64,000 nt of DNA from Herbiconiux aconitum (GTDB lineage Bacteria > Actinomycetota > Actinomycetes > Actinomycetales > Microbacteriaceae): positions 2,336,208 through 2,400,207 of the forward strand of contig NZ_JANLCM010000001.1 in assembly GCF_024979235.1 (NCBI RefSeq). Reading direction: 5' to 3'. The notes below the pieces were generated by a model that was not told where the DNA came from, ran no database searches, and worked only from the letters and a program-made list of their open reading frames with translations. Position 1 is the first letter of the stretch, and each line of letters begins with the position of its first letter. A program made the position numbers and the translations under genes. Positions 15,759 to 24,666 of this stretch are shown here, piece after piece.

Positions 15759-16751
15759 ATGCAGTACACACGCCTCGGTCGGTCAGGGCTCGAGATCTCG
15801 GCGATCGTGCTCGGGTGCATGAGCTACGGCGAGCCGGGCCGCGGAACCCACCCGTGGTCGCTGCCCGAGGAGGAGTCGCGGCCGTTCTACCGTCGTGCCC
15901 TCGAGGCGGGAATCACCACCTTCGACACCGCTGACAGCTACTCGGCCGGGTCGAGCGAGGAGTTCGCCGGCCGGGCGCTCGGCGAATTCGCGCGGCGTGA
16001 CGAGATCCAGATCGCGACGAAGGTGTATTTCCCTCTGCAGCACAGTCCGCTGCACGACGGGCCGAACAGCCGCGGGCTCTCGCGGGCGCACATCCTCACC
16101 TCCATCGACGAGAGTCTGCGCCGTCTCGGCACCGACTACGTCGACCTCTACCAGATTCATCGGTGGGACGACGAGACGCCCATCGAAGAGACGATGGAGG
16201 CCCTGAACGACGTCGTGCGCTCCGGCAAGGCGCGGTACATCGGCGCCTCGTCGATGTGGGCCTGGCAGTTCGCCAAGGCGCAGCACACGGCCGAGCGGAA
16301 CGGCTGGACGCGCTTTGTATCGATGCAAGATCAGTACAACCTGCTGCAGCGCGAAGAGGAGCGGGAGATGCATCCGCTCGCCCTCGATCAGGGCGTGGGT
16401 GTGCTGCCGTGGAGCCCGCTGGCTCGCGGGCGTCTGACGCGGCCGTGGGGTGTGGAGACGGCGCGCACCGAGACCGACGAGGTGACGAAACGGATGTACG
16501 GGCAGGCCGAGGAGGCCGACCGCGCGATCGTCGAGGCGGTGGGGCGGATCGCGGATGCCCGCGGTGTGAGTCGCGCGCAGGTCGCGTTGGCGTGGGTGCG
16601 TCAGCAGACCGCCGTGTCAGCGCCGATCGTGGGCGCCACGAAGCTGTCGCAGCTCGACGACGCGATCGCGTCGCTCGACGTCACGCTCGACGCCGAGGAG
16701 CTCGCCGCGCTCGAGGCGCCCTACACTCCCCGCCTTCCCGAAGGGTTCTGA
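15759..16751 (+). CDS. Aldo/keto reductase
   Basis: A 330-residue NADPH-dependent reductase of the TIM-barrel AKR family. The catalytic tetrad is visible as Asp in FDTADSYSAG (about residue 52), Tyr in DSYSAG, Lys in IATKVYFPL and His in LYQIHRWD. The cofactor segment VLPWSPLARGRLTRPWG is typical of AKR family members related to YajO/Gcy-like reductases. GAAGGGAATCGG precedes the ATG. It starts 28 bp after the transporter gene and could be co-transcribed with it. Substrate unknown. Confidence 0.93.
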   Translation: MQYTRLGRSGLEISAIVLGCMSYGEPGRGTHPWSLPEEESRPFYRRALEAGITTFDTADSYSAGSSEEFAGRALGEFARRDEIQIATKVYFPLQHSPLHDGPNSRGLSRAHILTSIDESLRRLGTDYVDLYQIHRWDDETPIEETMEALNDVVRSGKARYIGASSMWAWQFAKAQHTAERNGWTRFVSMQDQYNLLQREEEREMHPLALDQGVGVLPWSPLARGRLTRPWGVETARTETDEVTKRMYGQAEEADRAIVEAVGRIADARGVSRAQVALAWVRQQTAVSAPIVGATKLSQLDDAIASLDVTLDAEELAALEAPYTPRLPEGF

Positions 16752-16763
16752 GAGGCCCGCCGC

Positions 16764-16821
16764 CGAATCGCCAAAAACTGACGGAATGCGGGGGAGCGTT
16801 GCGGCGTGTTGTGGCGACTCG
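16764..16821 (-). repeat. 58-bp palindromic intergenic repeat, copy 2
   Basis: CGAATCGCCAAAA (16764-16776) pairs with TTGTGGCGACTCG (16809-16821), 11 of 13. Read on the minus strand it continues CACGCCG like copy 1 at 4889-4946, so it is the same element in the other orientation. It sits between convergent genes and may act as a terminator. Confidence 0.7.
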
Positions 16822-16832
16822 ATGGGCGCGCG

Positions 16833-17072
16833 CTACGCCCCGGGGGTGACGACGGCGGCGTCCGTGTCCGCGTCGTACTCGATCACGGTCTCGTCGTCGA
16901 GCTCGACGACGGGTTTGCCCTCGAGCCAGGTCAGCGTCCAGCTCCATTCGGATGCTGCGACTCCCGCCTCGGCCAGCTCGCCCTCGACCTCGTAGATCGC
17001 GTCGATCACGGGCTGGGGGAGGCGCGACGGCGGTTCGTCGCCGACGAGCCACCGGGTTCCGAGCTGGATCAT
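16833..17072 (-). CDS. Hypothetical protein, 79 residues
   Basis: Starts MIQLGTRWLVGDEPPSRLP and ends in an acidic segment VIEYDADTDAAVV. It is rich in Trp, Asp and Glu and looks like a small soluble alpha/beta protein. I do not recognise the family. ATG 17072 has GGGCGGAA upstream. It follows the GNAT gene by 22 bp on the same strand and is probably the last gene of the valS - GNAT transcript. Confidence 0.65.
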   Translation of the reverse strand: MIQLGTRWLVGDEPPSRLPQPVIDAIYEVEGELAEAGVAASEWSWTLTWLEGKPVVELDDETVIEYDADTDAAVVTPGA

Positions 17073-17094
17073 CAGAGGGTTCCGCCCTGCATCA

Positions 17095-17541
17095 TCAGAG
17101 TTCCTTGTCGTAGGTGACCCACTGGGTCTTCTCGGCCACGTTCTTGTAGAGCGAGCGCGCGGTCTCGTTGTCTTTCGCGGTGATCCAGCGCACGATGCTC
17201 GCGCCTCGGGCACGGCCGACATCCGCAACGCCCTCGATCAGCGCGCTGGCGATGCCCTGCTTGCGGTTCTCGGGCAGCACGTAGAGGTCGTCGAGGTAGA
17301 GCCCGCGGCTCCCGGCGAGGGGGCGGGCGAACTCGCGGAAGTGGGCGAGACCCACCACCTCGCCGTTCTCGTCGACCGCCACCAGGCACTCGAGCTCGTT
17401 CGAGTCGTCGATGATCCAGCTCCACACCAGCACGGCCTTCTCGTCGTGCAGCGGCGTCTCGTAGAACTCTCCGTAGCCGGTGTACACCGCGTGCCACGGA
17501 AAGAACTCGCTCGTCTGGACGGGTCTGACCTCGATCGGCAT
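17095..17541 (-). CDS. GNAT family N-acetyltransferase
   Basis: The 148-residue protein has the acetyl-CoA binding motif A, LYVLPENRKQGIASALIE, near residues 80-97, preceded by the beta strand EVVGLAHFREF and followed by WITAKDNETARSLYKNVAEK, a typical GNAT motif B helix. The acceptor is unknown. AGGAGG 6 bp upstream fixes the ATG at 17541. The gene starts 14 bp after the valS stop and is in the same operon. Confidence 0.9.
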   Translation of the reverse strand: MPIEVRPVQTSEFFPWHAVYTGYGEFYETPLHDEKAVLVWSWIIDDSNELECLVAVDENGEVVGLAHFREFARPLAGSRGLYLDDLYVLPENRKQGIASALIEGVADVGRARGASIVRWITAKDNETARSLYKNVAEKTQWVTYDKEL

Positions 17542-17555
17542 CGTCGCCTCCTGGC

Positions 17556-20174
17556 TCACTGGTTGCCCTCCGTCGTCTCGTCGGGTGCTAGAACAATATC
17601 GCTGACCACCAGTTCCGCCGCGGAGGCGAACCGCAACTCCGCGATGCGGCCGACCGCCTTCAGATCGGCGGCGGCGAGCTGCAACAGGGCGATCTGCTCG
17701 TCGGGGCCGGCGATGGTCGCGGAGGCGACCGCGGTCTTCTGCGACGCCTTGGCAGCGGTCTTCGCGCCACGGATGCCCACGAGCGCCTTGCCGGCGAGAG
17801 TGAGCAGGGGGGCGTGCGCCGGCAGCTCGGCGCTCACGCCGTCTGGCAGCGATGAGCTGACCGAGGCGGGCCAGGCGGCGTTGTGCACCGACTCCTCGTG
17901 CGTCCACGACCACACCTCTTCGGTGGCGAACGGCAGGTAGGGCGCGAACAGACGCAGCAGCACGTCGACTGCGGTCTGCAGAGCCAGCACGGCGGAGGCT
18001 TTGCCGGCCGCCTCCGACTCCTCGCGGTAGGCGCGCTCCTTCACGAGTTCGAGGTAGTCGTCGCAGAAGGTCCAGAAGAAGGTCTCGGTGATCTCGAGCG
18101 CGCGGGCGTGGTCGTAGTTCTCCAGCGCGGTCGTGGCCTGGCGCACGACCTCGTCGAGGGCAGTGAGCATGCTCTGGTCGACGGGCTCGGTGATCGCAGT
18201 ATGACCCGACGGCAGCTCGAAACCGTAGACGAACTTCGCCGCGTTCAAGACCTTGATGGCGAGGCGCCGCCCGATCTTGATCTGGGTGGGGTTCTTCTCG
18301 TCGAAGGCCGCGTCGGTGCCGAGCCGCGACGACGCGGCCCAGTAGCGCACCGCATCCGAGCCGTGGGTTTTCAGGATGTCGGCGGGCGTCACCACGTTGC
18401 CCTTCGACTTCGACATCTTCTTGCGGTCGGGGTCGACGATGAAGCCGGAGAGCGAGGCGTGCGCCCAGGGCTTCTCGTTCGTCTCCAGCGTGGAGCGCAG
18501 CATCGTCGAGAAGAGCCAGGTGCGGATGATGTCCTGCCCCTGCGGCCGCAGATCATAGGGGAACACCATTCCCCACAGCTCCTCGTCGCGCATCCAGCCG
18601 CCCGCGAGCTGCGGGGTGAGGGAGGAGGTGGCCCAGGTGTCCATCACGTCGACCTCGCCCTGGAAGCCGCCGGGAACACCGCGCTGCGCCTCGGAATACC
18701 CGGGCGCCGGGTCGGACGACGGGTCGACCGGCAGGATGTCGCGGGTGGCGAGGATCGGCTCGTCGAACTTCGGGTTGCCGTCGCCGTCGAGCGGGTACCA
18801 CACCGGCAGTGGCACGCCGAAGAAGCGCTGACGCGAGATGAGCCAGTCACCGGTGAGGCCGCCCACCCAGTTCTCGTAGCGCACGCGCATGAAGTCGGGG
18901 TGCCAGTCGAGCTCGGCGCCGAGTTCGAGGAGGCGGGCGCGCAGTTCCTCGTCGCGCGCGCCGTTCTTCACGTACCACTGGCGTGTCGACACGATCTCGA
19001 GCGGGCGGTCGCCCTTCTCGAAGAACTTCACGGGGTGCACGATCGGCTTCGGGTCGCCGATCAGCTCGCCCGATTCGCGCAGCAGTTCCACGACGGCCTG
19101 CTTCGCCGAGAACACCGTCTTGCCGGCCAGCTGCGCGTAGGCGGCCTTGCCCGCTTCGGTGGTGATCGCATCCGGAGCGTCGCTCACGATGCGCCCGTCG
19201 AAGCCGATGATCGCGCGGTTGGGCAGATCGAGGTCGCGCCACCAGATGACGTCGGTGAGGTCGCCGAAGGTGCAGATCATGGCGATGCCCGAGCCCTTAT
19301 CGGCCTGGGCGAGGTGGTGGGCCACTACGGGCACCTCGACGCCGAACAGCGGGGTGGTGACGGTGGTGCCGAATAGCTCCTGGTAGCGCGGGTCATCCGG
19401 ATGCGCCACCAGGGCCACGCAGGCGGGCAGCAGCTCGGGGCGGGTCGTCTCGATGAGCACGTCGTCGCCGTTCGGAGCGTGGAAGGCGAGGCGGTGGTAG
19501 GCGCCCGGCTGCTCCTTGTCTTCGAGCTCGGCCTGGGCGACCGCGGTGCGGAACGTCACGTCCCACAAGGTGGGGGCCATGGCCTGGTAGGCCTCGCCGC
19601 GCTCGATGTTGCGGAGGAACGCCAGCTGCGATGCGGTCTGCGACTCCAGGGAGATGGTGCGGTAGGTCTGAGTCCAGTCGACCGAGAGGCCGAGGTCGCG
19701 CCAGAGCGCCTCGAATTGCTTCTCGTCTTCGACAGTGAGGCGGTCGCAGAGCTCGATGAAGTTGCGGCGGGAGATCGGCAGCTGATCGGCCGCCTTGGAG
19801 CTCTTGTTGTCGCCGCCCTCGAACGGCGGCTCGAAGCCGGCGTCGTAGGGGAGCGAGGGGTCACAGCGCACGCCGTAGAAGTTCTGCACACGGCGCTCGG
19901 TGGGCAGGCCGTTGTCGTCCCAGCCGATGGGATAGAAGACGCGCTGACCCTGCATGCGGTGGTAGCGCGCGATCACGTCGGTGTGGGTGTAGCTGAAGAC
20001 GTGGCCGATGTGCAGCGAGCCGGAGGCGGTCGGCGGTGGCGTGTCGATCGAGTAGACCGTCTCGCGTGTCGCGCCTTCACGGGGGAAGAGGTAAGTGCCG
20101 CGGGTCGACCACTCGGCGTCCCATTTGGCTTCGAGCCCTTCGAGCGCGGGTTTCTCCGGAACATTCGCGGTCAT
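17556..20174 (-). CDS. valS: Valyl-tRNA synthetase
   Basis: An 872-residue class Ia synthetase that charges tRNA-Val. The ATP-binding HIGH sequence is at 55-58 in SGSLHIGHVFSYTHTD, and KMSKSKGN is near residue 585. The editing CP1 insertion spans about 200-380. The length and HIGH context fit actinobacterial ValS of the shorter type. The C-terminal coiled-coil arm is short. ATG 20174 follows GGAGG-like sequence on the minus strand. No T-box leader is seen in the 65 bp upstream. Confidence 0.97.
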   Translation of the reverse strand: MTANVPEKPALEGLEAKWDAEWSTRGTYLFPREGATRETVYSIDTPPPTASGSLHIGHVFSYTHTDVIARYHRMQGQRVFYPIGWDDNGLPTERRVQNFYGVRCDPSLPYDAGFEPPFEGGDNKSSKAADQLPISRRNFIELCDRLTVEDEKQFEALWRDLGLSVDWTQTYRTISLESQTASQLAFLRNIERGEAYQAMAPTLWDVTFRTAVAQAELEDKEQPGAYHRLAFHAPNGDDVLIETTRPELLPACVALVAHPDDPRYQELFGTTVTTPLFGVEVPVVAHHLAQADKGSGIAMICTFGDLTDVIWWRDLDLPNRAIIGFDGRIVSDAPDAITTEAGKAAYAQLAGKTVFSAKQAVVELLRESGELIGDPKPIVHPVKFFEKGDRPLEIVSTRQWYVKNGARDEELRARLLELGAELDWHPDFMRVRYENWVGGLTGDWLISRQRFFGVPLPVWYPLDGDGNPKFDEPILATRDILPVDPSSDPAPGYSEAQRGVPGGFQGEVDVMDTWATSSLTPQLAGGWMRDEELWGMVFPYDLRPQGQDIIRTWLFSTMLRSTLETNEKPWAHASLSGFIVDPDRKKMSKSKGNVVTPADILKTHGSDAVRYWAASSRLGTDAAFDEKNPTQIKIGRRLAIKVLNAAKFVYGFELPSGHTAITEPVDQSMLTALDEVVRQATTALENYDHARALEITETFFWTFCDDYLELVKERAYREESEAAGKASAVLALQTAVDVLLRLFAPYLPFATEEVWSWTHEESVHNAAWPASVSSSLPDGVSAELPAHAPLLTLAGKALVGIRGAKTAAKASQKTAVASATIAGPDEQIALLQLAAADLKAVGRIAELRFASAAELVVSDIVLAPDETTEGNQ

Positions 20175-20239
20175 TGTGAGCCTCCAGCCCTATAGACGGC
20201 ACCGAGTCCAAGGTGCCTGATAGTCGTGACAACGCCATT

Positions 20240-22636
20240 CTACGGGTGAGCGGCGGCCGCACCTGGTATGGCCGTGACCGATGCGGTACGCGGATCGTTC
20301 ACGTCGTAGCCGAGCCATCGGTATCCAGCGATCACCTCGTCGATCGACCCCATGTGCAATGCGACTGTCGCCACGAGCCAGGCCGGCACCGGCGTCGACG
20401 GATCGAGCCACGGTGCTTGCCCGTCGCCATCCTGGCTGATCATTCTCAGGTGTCGCCACCGCACGAGACGGCGCTTCTCCTTTGGCAGGCCAAGCCTTCG
20501 GAGAAGGGTTCTCTTGCTTTCGCCGTGCTCGCTTGGGACGGGGACGTCATCAGAGAAGGTGATTCCGAATCGGCCGAGTCGCCGCCGCAGATCCGATACC
20601 GGCTCGCCCAACTCCCGCGACACGTCATGGAGATGTGCCATGGGCGAGACCTGGTCTGCCCGGAGAGTCGGTGCTTCGCCGTCGAGGTCCCGGCTCAGTA
20701 AGCGCACGTCGTGGTCGGTCGGCTCGGCACCCGTCAGGTCGAGCACGGGGACATCGACGAACCCCAGCGAGCGGAGAGTTTCGATGATCTCGCTGCAGAG
20801 CTTTCCGCTGGCTCGCGCCGCTCGTGATACGTGTCCCATCCCGACCGCGTCGGACGGCCTCAACCATGGTGCGATGCCGGTTGCATCTTCGCTCACTGCG
20901 ATCAGATCTGCCGTGGGCAGGGGGCGCATGACAAGGGTGCGAGCCAGTTCGTCAAATTCGATGGTTCGCATCTCGAGTTCGCCAATGACGTCTGAAACCG
21001 GAATTCCGAGACGCCATGAAGTCTGCTGCAGGTCGAATGCGCTGAGCGGTCGAAATGTGCCGTCGGCGGTCTGTCGTCGGGCGAACGATAGCGCGGTTCG
21101 CACCACGGTATTCGTGTCGGGTAGCGCGTCAGCGTTTTCGGCAACCGGCAGACCGAGCTCGCGGGCGCGCGCAATGATCTGACGCAACGGATAGCGAAGG
21201 AGCCGTTCTGCGTCATAGATCGAGACGGCGCTCTCGAACCATCGGCTGGGTCGATCGTTTGTGCCGGACCGTTCAATGCGGATCGGCATCCCGAGCATGA
21301 TCGCATCGGAAGGTCGCCCCGGCGCGACCGATCGATGGGCTGGCGCAGAAACCCCCAGCTCTGTGTACAGACCACCGGCCGCCAGTCGGGACAGTCGCCA
21401 GTTCACCACCGGTGTGGTGTTGCTGTTCGTCGAGTGTTCTTCGTCCCCAGGAACGAAGCCGGCCATGGCCACATCGACCTGCCTCTTGTGCATCGTGATG
21501 GCGCGGTCATCGCGATCGAAGGCGCGTGCGATGATCGCGTCGGCCAGCCGGGGAAATCGCCCAGTCGCTCCCAACAGCCAATCCGGGTTCCCGACGATGT
21601 GCCAAGCGTCAGCGACTGCCGTGCTCGCGGCCGCTTCGCACTGGGACTCGATCGCTTGAAAATCGAGACCGACGATCTTCTGCCGATCTGCCGTCAGAGC
21701 GGGTGAGTGAGCCCCGTGCAGGTTCATCACCATTCCCGGCAACCAGGCGCCCGCCCAAAGGCCATCTGCCAGGACTGCGCCGAGACCGTCCGCGTGAACC
21801 CACCACAGCGTGCCCGGGATCGCGGGCACGCAGTTGTGCGGCGAGAGCGACAGCTTCGACGTGGCCTGGTTGAGCTCGCCGGGTGACCAGCGGTGCTCAA
21901 GTCCGCGCTGGTCGGCGGCGCGGAGGTTCACGGGACAGGTGATCACCAGATCGCGGAGCGTCGCGACGGCGGAGACGGACACGTTCGGCTTCAGCCAGAG
22001 TCGCACGCGCGTGCCGTAGTCCGTCGATGCTCCATGGTCGACGACGTCGAAGGCCTCCGCCGGGCCGGGGATGTGCATCGAGAGGAGCGAACCGATCGAG
22101 CCGTCGCGCTCGAGTCGCGCAGTTGTGACGCTCACCGCGTCGGCGAGCATGAAGTACGACAGCACGCCGATGCCGAAGCGTGAGTTCTGCCAGAGTTCCA
22201 CGGGCGGAGACGCCGCAGCGAACGCAGCCGTCTCCGCGGCGCGGTCAGCCAGATCGGATGCACGCACTCCCGCCTGACAGAACGCCTGCGACATTTCCGC
22301 GATCCCCATTCCGGCACCATGGTCGAGACAGTCGATGAACGGGCGGCCCGTGTCATCAACTCCCTGGAAGAATTCGATCTCCGGCGCTTCTCGCGACGAT
22401 GGAGCTCCGGGGAGCCTGAGGAACTCGCGGCGGGCGGTCGCGAGACGGCAAGCGTCAAGCGCGTTCTGGTAGAGCTCGCGCACCGCCAGCTCGGGCTCAC
22501 CGTAGAGGTTCTCGCCCATCAGGAATGCTCGAATGCGATCCTCCGCCAGATGGAACCGCAAACCACTCGCGACGACGCTCGACGAAAGGGGCTCACCCTC
22601 CTCCTGGTCGAAGGTGAGGAATGATCGAGTAGCCAT
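20240..22636 (-). CDS. GHKL (Hsp90-like) ATPase with C-terminal winged-helix-like repeats
   Basis: A 798-residue protein. Residues about 25-260 form a GHKL ATPase domain: the N-box is VRELYQNALDAC (52-63), the G1 box is DCLDHGAGM (102-110) and the G2 region is NSRFGIGVLSYF (151-162). Residues 510-780 contain at least three, perhaps four, repeats with the pattern L-[IM]-[SA]-x-D-x-x-G-x-[AP]-P-W-L...G...E-[IV]...LG[FY], seen at 577-627, 645-693 and 730-777. This architecture recalls the Hsp90-like/wHTH proteins proposed as parts of actinobacterial conflict systems (the HD-CE/Hsp90 group). The N-terminal HD-CE domain I would expect is absent. Base composition looks less GC-rich than the neighbours, which suggests transfer. 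Start ATG 22636 has only a weak GAGA upstream. Function unproven. Confidence 0.75.
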   Translation of the reverse strand: MATRSFLTFDQEEGEPLSSSVVASGLRFHLAEDRIRAFLMGENLYGEPELAVRELYQNALDACRLATARREFLRLPGAPSSREAPEIEFFQGVDDTGRPFIDCLDHGAGMGIAEMSQAFCQAGVRASDLADRAAETAAFAAASPPVELWQNSRFGIGVLSYFMLADAVSVTTARLERDGSIGSLLSMHIPGPAEAFDVVDHGASTDYGTRVRLWLKPNVSVSAVATLRDLVITCPVNLRAADQRGLEHRWSPGELNQATSKLSLSPHNCVPAIPGTLWWVHADGLGAVLADGLWAGAWLPGMVMNLHGAHSPALTADRQKIVGLDFQAIESQCEAAASTAVADAWHIVGNPDWLLGATGRFPRLADAIIARAFDRDDRAITMHKRQVDVAMAGFVPGDEEHSTNSNTTPVVNWRLSRLAAGGLYTELGVSAPAHRSVAPGRPSDAIMLGMPIRIERSGTNDRPSRWFESAVSIYDAERLLRYPLRQIIARARELGLPVAENADALPDTNTVVRTALSFARRQTADGTFRPLSAFDLQQTSWRLGIPVSDVIGELEMRTIEFDELARTLVMRPLPTADLIAVSEDATGIAPWLRPSDAVGMGHVSRAARASGKLCSEIIETLRSLGFVDVPVLDLTGAEPTDHDVRLLSRDLDGEAPTLRADQVSPMAHLHDVSRELGEPVSDLRRRLGRFGITFSDDVPVPSEHGESKRTLLRRLGLPKEKRRLVRWRHLRMISQDGDGQAPWLDPSTPVPAWLVATVALHMGSIDEVIAGYRWLGYDVNDPRTASVTAIPGAAAAHP

Positions 22637-22670
22637 TCTCTGATGTTAGCTCAGCGGCGAACGACTCGCT

Positions 22671-22707
22671 GTTCCGGGGCGCCAGTACGTGTCCGGGGCC
22701 CCGGAAC
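22671..22707 (-). terminator. Terminator of pckG
   Basis: GTTCCGGGGC (22671-22680) pairs with GCCCCGGAAC (22698-22707). On the minus strand it lies 9 bp after the pckG stop and separates it from the Hsp90-like gene. Confidence 0.65.
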
Positions 22708-22715
22708 AAAGATCT

Positions 22716-24554
22716 TCAGCGGATGTTCGCGCGCAGGGTCGCAAGCTCCCGCGTGAGCTGGGTGGGGAGGGTGCCCGCCTCGGCGAGCTCGTCGAAGTAG
22801 GCGCCGATCTGGTCGACCTCACGGCTCCAGGCGCTGCGGTCGACCGAGAGGATCGACAGGAGGTCTTCGTATTCCAGATCGAGGCCATCGACGTTGAAGT
22901 CGCGCACGCGGGGCAGCTTGCCGACGGGGGAGTCGACCACCTCGACCTCACCCTCGATGCGCCGCACGATCCACTCGAGCACGCGCGAGTTCTCGGAGAA
23001 GCCGGGCCAGATGAAGCGGCCGTCGGCGTCTTTACGGAACCAGTTGACCGAGAAAATCGGGGGGGCATCCGCTCCCAGCTGCTCGCCCACCTTCAGCCAG
23101 TGACCGAAGTAGTCGTTGATGTTGTAGCCGCAGAACGGCAGCATCGCGAACGGGTCGTGACGCAGGCGCCCGACCGCGCCTTCGGCAGCGGCGGTGGTCT
23201 CCGAGGCCATGGTGGCCCCAAGGAACACGCCGTGCGACCAGTCCCGCGCCTGCGAGACCAGCGGAACCGTGGTGGGGCGACGGCCGCCGAACATGATCGC
23301 GTCGATCACGACACCCTCGGGGGAGTCCCAGTCGTCGGAGATGGTGGGGCACTGGTCGGCGGTGACGGTGAAGCGGGAGTTCGGATGCGCGGCCGGCGTG
23401 GAGGCATCCGGAGTCCAGTCGTTGCCCTCCCAGTCGATGAGGTGTGCCGGCGCCTTGGGGGTGAGGCCCTCCCACCAGACGTCGCCGTCGTCGCGGAGTG
23501 CGACGTTGGTGAAGATCGCATTGCCCCAGACGGTGTCGACGGCGGTGGGATTCGTGGTGATGCCGGTTCCCGGCGCCACTCCGAAGAAGCCGCGCTCCGG
23601 ATTGATGGCGCGGAGCTTGCCGTCGGCGCCTGGGCGCATCCAGGCGATGTCGTCGCCGATGGTCTCGACCCGCCAGCCGGGGATCGACGGGTTCAGCATC
23701 GCCAGGTTGGTCTTGCCGCAGGCGGAGGGGAACGCGCCGGCCACGTGGTAGACCTTGCCTTCGGGCGAAGTGATCTTGATGATCAGCATGTGCTCGGCGA
23801 GCCAGCCCTCGTCGCGGGCCATCACGCTCGCGATGCGCAGGGCGAAGCATTTCTTGCCGAGCAGCGCGTTTCCGCCGTAGCCCGAGCCGAACGACCAGAT
23901 CTCGCGGGTCTCGGGGAAGTGGGCGATGTACTTCGTCGAGTTGTGCGGCCAGACCACGTCGTCGTGGCGGGTGCCGTCCTCGTCGATGAGCGGTGCGCCG
24001 ACCGAGTGCAGAGCCGGAACCCAGGGGGTCTCCTCCTCGATCAGGTCGAGTGCGTCCGCGCCCATCCGAGTCATGAGCTGCATGCTCACGACCACGTAGG
24101 GGGAGTCGGTGATCTGCACGCCGAGCTGCGAGATGGGGCCACCCACCGGCCCCATCGAGAACGGCACCACGTACATCGTGCGGCCGCGCATGCTGCCGGC
24201 GAAGAGATGCGTGAGTTCTTCGCGCATGGCGAAGGGGTTGCGCCAGTTGTTGGTGGGGCCGGCATCCGCTTCGTTCTCGGAGCAGATGAACGTGCGATCC
24301 TCGACGCGCGCCACGTCGGCGGGGTCGCTGCGGGCGAGGAAGCTGTTCGGTCGCCACTCCGGGTTGAGGCGGATGAGGGTGCCCTGACTCACCATCATCT
24401 TGGTGAGCTCGTCCCACTCCCGGGTCGAGCCGTCGCACCACACGATGCTGTCGGGCTTCGTGAGTGATGCCACGTCGTGCACCCACTCGTTGACTGCGGA
24501 ATTCTTGCTCGGGCCGTCTACATCGATCATGTGCCTGGTTTCGAGGATGCTCAT
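22716..24554 (-). CDS. pckG: Phosphoenolpyruvate carboxykinase (GTP)
   Basis: A 612-residue enzyme converting oxaloacetate and GTP to phosphoenolpyruvate, GDP and CO2, the entry to gluconeogenesis. The kinase-1 P-loop [13 protein letters not shown] lies near residues 274-286 with the hyper-reactive Cys of GTP-type enzymes. Metal-site residues are in [19 protein letters not shown], and [13 protein letters not shown] is another signature. ATG 24554 is preferred to an upstream in-frame ATG because AAAAAGG lies 7 bp before it. It is divergent from a RamB-like regulator, a known arrangement for carbon-metabolism control in actinobacteria. Confidence 0.97.
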   Translation of the reverse strand: MSILETRHMIDVDGPSKNSAVNEWVHDVASLTKPDSIVWCDGSTREWDELTKMMVSQGTLIRLNPEWRPNSFLARSDPADVARVEDRTFICSENEADAGPTNNWRNPFAMREELTHLFAGSMRGRTMYVVPFSMGPVGGPISQLGVQITDSPYVVVSMQLMTRMGADALDLIEEETPWVPALHSVGAPLIDEDGTRHDDVVWPHNSTKYIAHFPETREIWSFGSGYGGNALLGKKCFALRIASVMARDEGWLAEHMLIIKITSPEGKVYHVAGAFPSACGKTNLAMLNPSIPGWRVETIGDDIAWMRPGADGKLRAINPERGFFGVAPGTGITTNPTAVDTVWGNAIFTNVALRDDGDVWWEGLTPKAPAHLIDWEGNDWTPDASTPAAHPNSRFTVTADQCPTISDDWDSPEGVVIDAIMFGGRRPTTVPLVSQARDWSHGVFLGATMASETTAAAEGAVGRLRHDPFAMLPFCGYNINDYFGHWLKVGEQLGADAPPIFSVNWFRKDADGRFIWPGFSENSRVLEWIVRRIEGEVEVVDSPVGKLPRVRDFNVDGLDLEYEDLLSILSVDRSAWSREVDQIGAYFDELAEAGTLPTQLTRELATLRANIR

Positions 24555-24604
24555 CGGAGACCTTTTTCTCGTCAATTCTCTGGCGGTTCTTCCACTATGC
24601 GAGC

Positions 24605-24639
24605 AATCGCGAGTAAATTCGGGTCACCATCGCGAAAAG
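24605..24639. promoter_or_regulatory. Direct repeats ATCGCGA in the pckG-ramB intergenic region
   Basis: ATCGCGAGTAAA and ATCGCGAAAAG begin 23 bp apart at 24606 and 24629, about two helical turns. In the 112-bp divergent region they are candidate binding sites for the RamB-like regulator. The link is inferred. Confidence 0.35.
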
Positions 24640-24653
24640 ATCGGCCGATCTTT
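24636..24653. promoter_or_regulatory. 18-bp perfect palindrome before the RamB-like gene
   Basis: AAAGATCGGCCGATCTTT is a perfect palindrome ending 2 bp before the AGGAGG ribosome-binding site of the regulator gene. It may be an operator for autoregulation or an RNA hairpin affecting translation. Confidence 0.55.
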
Positions 24654-24666
24654 ACAGGAGGAAAAT

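Noticed and set aside
17883..19376. Long reading frame opposite valS.
   Set aside because: The ValS HIGH and KMSKS motifs lie on the minus strand; the plus frame is a shadow.
20175..20239. T-box or other riboswitch before valS.
   Set aside because: The 65 bp upstream hold no specifier hairpin or T-box consensus.
22689..24467. Long reading frame opposite pckG.
   Set aside because: pckG motifs are complete on the minus strand; the antisense frame has low-complexity Arg/Glu/Asp/Val and no family signature.
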